Of a stretch of 33,670 bases of DNA, positions 29,797-33,670 are shown piece by piece. The notes beneath the pieces were generated by a model. That model made no database searches and had not been told where the DNA came from. It saw only the letters and a list, made by a program, of their open reading frames with translations. The stretch is from Chloroflexota bacterium (GTDB lineage: Bacteria; Chloroflexota; Anaerolineae; Epilineales; SHYO01), in assembly GCA_009692745.1 (NCBI GenBank), contig SHYO01000031.1:1-33670 (forward strand). The letters are read 5' to 3'. A program made the position numbers and the translations under genes. How positions within the stretch are numbered: position 1 is the first letter of the stretch; every line of letters begins with the position of its first letter.

Positions 29797-30890
29797 GCGA
29801 CCTCCGGCTCAACCTGTTCAATCTTTTGAATAATACCGCCCCCCAGCACGACATCCCCGTCATAGAATACCGCGCCCTGACCAGGGGCAATGGCCCGCTG
29901 CGGTTGATCAAACCTGACGCGCGCCAACCCGCCGGGCAATGGCTCTACCCAGGCGAGGGCATCGGCTGCTTTAGCGCGTATCTTGACTTGAGCCTGGATG
30001 GGGCCTTCTGGTACGCCCTCGACCCAGGAGACCTGCCTGGCGAGCAGACCCTGCTGTCCCAACAAATGCTCCGGCCCAACGACCAGGGTATTATTTACGC
30101 CTTCGAGCTGCAGCACATATAAAGGCTCATGATAAGCGATGCCCAGCCCTTTGCGCTGCCCAATGGTATAGTTGGGCAACCCCTGGTGCTCACCCAGGAT
30201 CCGTCCATCCACGTGCCGGATCGGCCCCGGAACGACGCGCTCCGGCCGGTGCTCGGCGAAGAAGCGGCGATAGTTATTATCCTTTAAGAAGCATAATTCC
30301 ATGCTCTCGCTTTTCTCAGCCACCGGCAGGTCGAAATCGCGGGCTAGCTGGCGGATTTGCGGCTTGTTGTACTCGCCCACCGGAAAGAGGACATGCGGCA
30401 AATGGGCCTGGGTTAGCATGTGTAAGACATAGGATTGGTCCTTGTGGCTGTCTACACCGCGTAGAAGCTGGTAATTGCCATGATCGCCCACGGCTACCCG
30501 CGCATAATGGCCGGTTGCTAAATAATCTGCGCCCAAGGCCAACGCCTTGTTAATGAGAAAGGTAAAGCGGATATGGCGATTACAAGACAGGCAAGGGTTG
30601 GGTGTCAGCCCGGCTGCGTATTCCTCTGTAAATAGATCCACCACATGCTGCTTAAAAGGCTTTTCCGCATTTATCAGATAGAACGGAATATCTAGCTGGT
30701 GTGCCACGCGCCGCGCGTCTTCCACCGCTTCTAATGAGCAGCAGCGGTTCTCTGCGCCCACGGTATCTTCAGACCATAGGCGCATCATCAGGCCGGTAAC
30801 CTGGTATCCTTGCCGGACCAACAAAGCTGCTGCTACCGAACTATCTACACCGCCGCTCATAGCGATAACTACATGCTTCTGCTGCGACAC
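29793..30890 (-). CDS. mnmA: tRNA 2-thiouridine(34) synthase MnmA
   Basis: 365 residues. The PP-loop SGGVDSS is at 12-18; the catalytic cysteines are C102 in NPCLSCN and C199 in MELCFLKDN, positions equal to those of E. coli MnmA; C99 is an extra cysteine next to the first. ATGHYAR and HKDQSYVL are the tRNA- and ATP-site motifs. It activates U34 of Lys, Glu and Gln tRNAs with ATP and inserts sulphur from a persulphide carrier. GTG start with GAGGAG six bases upstream. Confidence 0.96.
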   Translation of the reverse strand: MSQQKHVVIAMSGGVDSSVAAALLVRQGYQVTGLMMRLWSEDTVGAENRCCSLEAVEDARRVAHQLDIPFYLINAEKPFKQHVVDLFTEEYAAGLTPNPCLSCNRHIRFTFLINKALALGADYLATGHYARVAVGDHGNYQLLRGVDSHKDQSYVLHMLTQAHLPHVLFPVGEYNKPQIRQLARDFDLPVAEKSESMELCFLKDNNYRRFFAEHRPERVVPGPIRHVDGRILGEHQGLPNYTIGQRKGLGIAYHEPLYVLQLEGVNNTLVVGPEHLLGQQGLLARQVSWVEGVPEGPIQAQVKIRAKAADALAWVEPLPGGLARVRFDQPQRAIAPGQGAVFYDGDVVLGGGIIQKIEQVEPEVA

Positions 30891-30907
30891 ACGCTACTCC
30901 TCAATCT

Positions 30908-30929
30908 ATGCTTTTACTATAAAAAGCAT
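30908..30929 (-). promoter_or_regulatory. Hairpin and -10-like element upstream of mnmA
   Basis: ATGCTTTT (30908-30915) and AAAAGCAT (30922-30929) form an 8-bp stem in the gap between the ferritin-like gene and mnmA; on the minus strand its loop region reads TATAGT, a -10-like hexamer. It may terminate the upstream operon, start mnmA, or both. No good -35 is visible. Confidence 0.35.
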
Positions 30930-30964
30930 ATCACACTCTATCGTCCTGGGCAAGAAAAAACAGG

Positions 30965-32350
30965 TTAAGCCTCAGAATTCTCCTCACCCAGGCGGGCAAA
31001 GACCTGTTCCACCTGCTGCCAATCGGCCGGTGTACTGGTGGGAAATCCTTTGGCCACCCTGGCGCTATCCATAATATCCACCATGGTTTTGGCCTTGGCC
31101 AGGCCGGCTGCCCCGTATGCCTCACGATCCGTATGGATCAGGTGCCTGGCCCATTTGCGGCCGAAGCCAATGTGGACCACCTCGTCCGCTCCCAGATGCT
31201 CCAGGCCGCGACGCAGCCAATCATTGCCCCATCCCTGTGAATACTCTAAAGCATCGTAAGTCAGAGCGGAGGCCCCCGCTTCACCAATGATATTCCCGAT
31301 TACCAGGTGCGCCACGGGATGGTGATGGTCGCGGCGCAGGCGGCCCCAATACGGCGGGAAAGGATATTGGCCCAGATGCCCGCCCAATCCCTCGGTGAGC
31401 TGGGCCACGATCATGATGTGCCGCGCTTCTTCCCATGCCTGCTGCGCTATATCTTTGCGCAATTCCCAGGGGAGCTCAGGAAAATCTACCAGGATCCATC
31501 CCATGCGGTCTACCGTCTGGCATTCGCCATGAAATAGCCCATGCAGCGTGACCACCAGCGCCTCAGGCGTGCGGGGTGGTGGGTGGGGCAAATCGTCGGG
31601 GGTGGTGGCATAGCGGAAGCGGGAATCCCAAGCCAGTTCTACACTTCCCTGGTTGGTAAAGCCCTTCCGATAGGTGTACCCCTTAGATGGCGGAGGTCCC
31701 TGATCATCGCCGGTAGAGGCTGTCGCGGCTGCGGTCTCGGGCCAACCTGCAAAGGGCAGATGTAGCGTCGATTCACCCTCCGATAAGATACCCCCTACCT
31801 GCACCAGCTCGCTTTCCAGAGTATGTTGCCACTGTAACGCTTCCTGGTGGCGCGCCGGAGCTTGCGTTGCCAGGTGCGCAATCATGGTATTACCCCAGGT
31901 GATATGGCGTTGGTGATCAGTGATACAGGCTAGCAGTACCCGCACGGAAAATTGGTCGGCCAGGTGGTCGGTGCCATCGATATAGGCCTGGTATGCAGCT
32001 ATAAGGTGGGGTTTCAGCACGCGATAGACCCCCACCAGGCGCAAAAGCGGATCGGCCGTTTGCCAGATTTTCTCCAGCAGGTGTATAAATTCATCCGAGG
32101 GAGACTGGCTGCCTAGCCAGCGGCGGTTGGCCTTGAGGTTGCGTAAGGCCCAGGCCATCTGGTCGACATGCAAGGCCTGCTCCCAAATGTGCTCTCCTAC
32201 CCCCGCTCGCACAGGGATATAGACCATGCTCTCGGACCAACCGGCCAGCATTTCCATAATATCCATCTCCACGAAATGGAAATGGATCAAGCGGCGCCGC
32301 TTTTCTGCTAAATCCAGGTATCCACCAAGGTGGGGAAAGAAATTATACAA
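30965..32350 (-). CDS. Double ferritin-like domain protein (DUF455-like second half)
   Basis: 461 residues. The C-terminal half is a DUF455/ferritin-like four-helix bundle with a full diiron ligand set: E276 in HGECQTVDRMG, E308-x-x-H311 in WEEARHIM, E357 in IIGEAGA and E390-x-x-H393 in DEVVHIGFG. The N-terminal half (about 23-160) looks like a second, altered bundle: HFVEMD, GEHIWEQALHVDQ and TDHQRHITWG, with irregular spacing. A ~60-residue low-complexity linker joins them. Family members are related to tRNA- and fatty-acid-modifying diiron enzymes; the substrate is unknown. TTG start with GAGGGAT upstream; it begins 3 nt after the sialidase-like stop. Confidence 0.8.
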   Translation of the reverse strand: MYNFFPHLGGYLDLAEKRRRLIHFHFVEMDIMEMLAGWSESMVYIPVRAGVGEHIWEQALHVDQMAWALRNLKANRRWLGSQSPSDEFIHLLEKIWQTADPLLRLVGVYRVLKPHLIAAYQAYIDGTDHLADQFSVRVLLACITDHQRHITWGNTMIAHLATQAPARHQEALQWQHTLESELVQVGGILSEGESTLHLPFAGWPETAAATASTGDDQGPPPSKGYTYRKGFTNQGSVELAWDSRFRYATTPDDLPHPPPRTPEALVVTLHGLFHGECQTVDRMGWILVDFPELPWELRKDIAQQAWEEARHIMIVAQLTEGLGGHLGQYPFPPYWGRLRRDHHHPVAHLVIGNIIGEAGASALTYDALEYSQGWGNDWLRRGLEHLGADEVVHIGFGRKWARHLIHTDREAYGAAGLAKAKTMVDIMDSARVAKGFPTSTPADWQQVEQVFARLGEENSEA

Positions 32351-32353
32351 TGT

Positions 32354-33463
32354 TTATCCCTCAATCAACTTCAGCCGGGCATAGCGAATCCCCGTGCCGG
32401 AGGGCTGACTACACCACAAGACCAATAGCAGCGTGCCATCGGGCAGCAGGGCTACGTGAGGCTCGCCGAAGGAGAAATCGGTCCACTGGTGGTGTTCACC
32501 TTCAGAACCACTTTGGGTGGCGGTTTGAGCGCGCCAGATGACCTGGTTCGCCTGGATGCCGAAATCTGTAGCGGTTGGCTGGACTACCGCCATCCAGACG
32601 CCTACTTCCCCGTGGCGGCGCTGGTTGTAGACGAAGAGCGCTCGCCCATCGGGCAGCGGCGTCAGTGAGGTGGATTGCCCCATGATGCCGGTAGAACCGG
32701 TGGGCTGCCAGGTGGCGCCGCCATCCAGGGAGATGGCGTAAGCATTGGGATGGTCGCTGCCATCGGCCTGGTTCATATGCCAGCAAGTGCCGAGCAGGTG
32801 ACCATTTGCCAGCTCAACTACCCAGGCTTCGGCGGCGCTGGAGTGTTGGTCGGGAAAGCGGATCATCGAGGCATGATGCCAGGTCCGACCCTGGTCGTCG
32901 CTGTAGACCACGACTACCTGGTTACGGTCGACTACCAGATCAGGGTCGAAGCTGTTATACGGAGAATAAGGCACCAGCCAGCGACCAGTGCGGGTTACCC
33001 ATAGCGCGCCCGGCACTTCGGCTGCGCCGGGGATGGGCATCGGGATCACCTGCGGGCTCGTCCAGGTCAGGCCATTATCGGATGTACGGGACCAGACCAG
33101 CTCATTCTGCTTCAGGCCCTGGGTAACATCGGACCAGAACGTCTCGCCCGGTGTATCGATGGGGGTTCGTTCCCCGGAGAGGAAGAGCTGGCCGCCGGGC
33201 GCCCGGCTAATTGAACAGAAAATGGAATATTTCTCTTCCAATGCCGGCCACACAGAACCTTGCAGGGACCAGGTCTGGCCGTTATCGCGGGAGCGCGCCA
33301 ATGTGGTGGCGAAATCATTGATGCCCAGCCCCGACGAAAGGACAAAGCTGCACAGGATTTCACCGTCGCCGGTAACAGCCAGGCGCGCTCCCCCGGCGGC
33401 GGAACCGTGACCGGCTGTCTCGCAGCGGTGGACAAAGCCCTCGGCTAAGGTTTCGATTCTCAT
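32354..33463 (-). CDS. BNR-repeat (sialidase-like) beta-propeller protein
   Basis: 369 residues with four Asp boxes: SRDNGQTW at 58-65, SDNGLTW at 128-134, SDDQGRTW at 188-195 and SLDGGATW at 245-252, evenly spaced as in a six-bladed sialidase propeller. No signal peptide is seen, so the product is probably cytoplasmic, and the Arg triad and catalytic Tyr/Glu cannot be confirmed by eye. It may hydrolyse sialic-acid-like or other sugars, or be a non-catalytic BNR protein. ATG with GGAGGAG upstream. Followed directly by the double ferritin-like gene in one operon. Confidence 0.85.
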   Translation of the reverse strand: MRIETLAEGFVHRCETAGHGSAAGGARLAVTGDGEILCSFVLSSGLGINDFATTLARSRDNGQTWSLQGSVWPALEEKYSIFCSISRAPGGQLFLSGERTPIDTPGETFWSDVTQGLKQNELVWSRTSDNGLTWTSPQVIPMPIPGAAEVPGALWVTRTGRWLVPYSPYNSFDPDLVVDRNQVVVVYSDDQGRTWHHASMIRFPDQHSSAAEAWVVELANGHLLGTCWHMNQADGSDHPNAYAISLDGGATWQPTGSTGIMGQSTSLTPLPDGRALFVYNQRRHGEVGVWMAVVQPTATDFGIQANQVIWRAQTATQSGSEGEHHQWTDFSFGEPHVALLPDGTLLLVLWCSQPSGTGIRYARLKLIEG

Positions 33464-33595
33464 AAATATGCTCCTCCGGCGCGTTGCACCCGGTTTTGGT
33501 CATGATTTATACGGTAAAATTTCGTAACTGCTCAGGTATAAAGTAGGTTGAATGGTAAAATTGTCAAAATCATAAAAGTCAGGCAAAATAGGGGC

Positions 33596-33670
33596 ATGAA
33601 ACCAGTGCATATACCCAGCCGCGACGAAGTGCATAGCGCCTATCAGGCAGGTGAAGCAGAGGTTGTCACC
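33596..33670 (+). CDS. 5' end of a probable IS66-type transposase, cut by the window
   Basis: ATG 33596 with GGGG upstream opens 25 codons reading MKPVHIPSRDEVHSAYQAGE, then AEVVT. The SRDEVxxAYQxGEE pattern is what I remember at the N-terminus of IS66-family transposases of Chloroflexota and cyanobacteria. The sequence GTAACTGCTCAGG at 33523-33535 could be the left terminal repeat, but the rest of the element is outside the window. Confirming needs the sequence downstream. Confidence 0.45.
   Translation, partial: MKPVHIPSRDEVHSAYQAGEAEVVT

Overview
The window is bacterial, compact and mostly GC-rich, with many GTG and TTG starts. The gene set suggests a member of the Chloroflexota: an archaeal-type MptA domain fused to FolK, secreted proteins ending in a short LP-hydrophobic tail, WD40-like beta-propellers, a UPF0175/DUF3368 toxin-antitoxin pair, a lone eIF1/SUI1 protein and intergenic hairpins ending in CCTAC. 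The phylum is an inference from gene flavour; there is no rRNA or other marker here.

Layout. (1) 1-683: the end of a gene whose C-terminal domain resembles the soluble tail of Chloroflexota membrane glycosyltransferases. (2) 727-5841: a distinctly AT-rich, minus-strand, four-gene unit that is packed end to end: SMC/Rad50-like ATPase, small winged-helix-like protein, PD-(D/E)XK nuclease, DNA methyltransferase. It looks like a horizontally acquired anti-phage or anti-plasmid system that does not match a standard named system as a set, and it is the best candidate here for an undescribed system. (3) 5842-6350: a long AT-rich spacer with a possible 30-codon ORF and five AACCTCA-type repeats on an exact 11-bp period ahead of a small gene. 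(4) 6351-9900: a small conserved-looking protein and two tandem secreted paralogues built of DGDLLS/LGLDA repeats. (5) 10161-13615: S9 peptidase, UPF0175/DUF3368 toxin-antitoxin pair, O6-alkylguanine-DNA alkyltransferase. (6) 13673-18021 (minus): D-threonine-aldolase-like PLP protein, RidA-like protein without the usual Arg, AAC(3)-like acetyltransferase, and a subtilisin-fold protein in which all catalytic residues are replaced.

(7) 18276-21138 (plus): a translationally coupled folate operon, PTPS homologue (CExxHGH motif), FolK-MptA fusion, FolP. No folB is seen, which fits a pathway where the PTPS homologue makes 6-hydroxymethyl-dihydropterin directly. (8) 21175-27718 (minus): a seven-gene operon, beta-propeller, nucleotidyltransferase, PqqD-like protein with an unusual tail, HPr-kinase-like P-loop protein, GT2, tandem GT2, and a degenerate second nucleotidyltransferase. 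The PqqD/HPrK/nucleotidyltransferase trio is typical of peptide-modification (lasso-like RiPP) loci, but no cyclase, protease or separate precursor is present. (9) 27850-33463 (mainly minus): SUI1 protein, a membrane-anchored helical protein, MnmA with a coupled small membrane protein, a two-domain ferritin-like protein and a BNR-repeat sialidase-like protein. (10) 33596-end: the first codons of a probable IS66-type transposase.

No tRNA, rRNA, CRISPR array or integrase was recognised.
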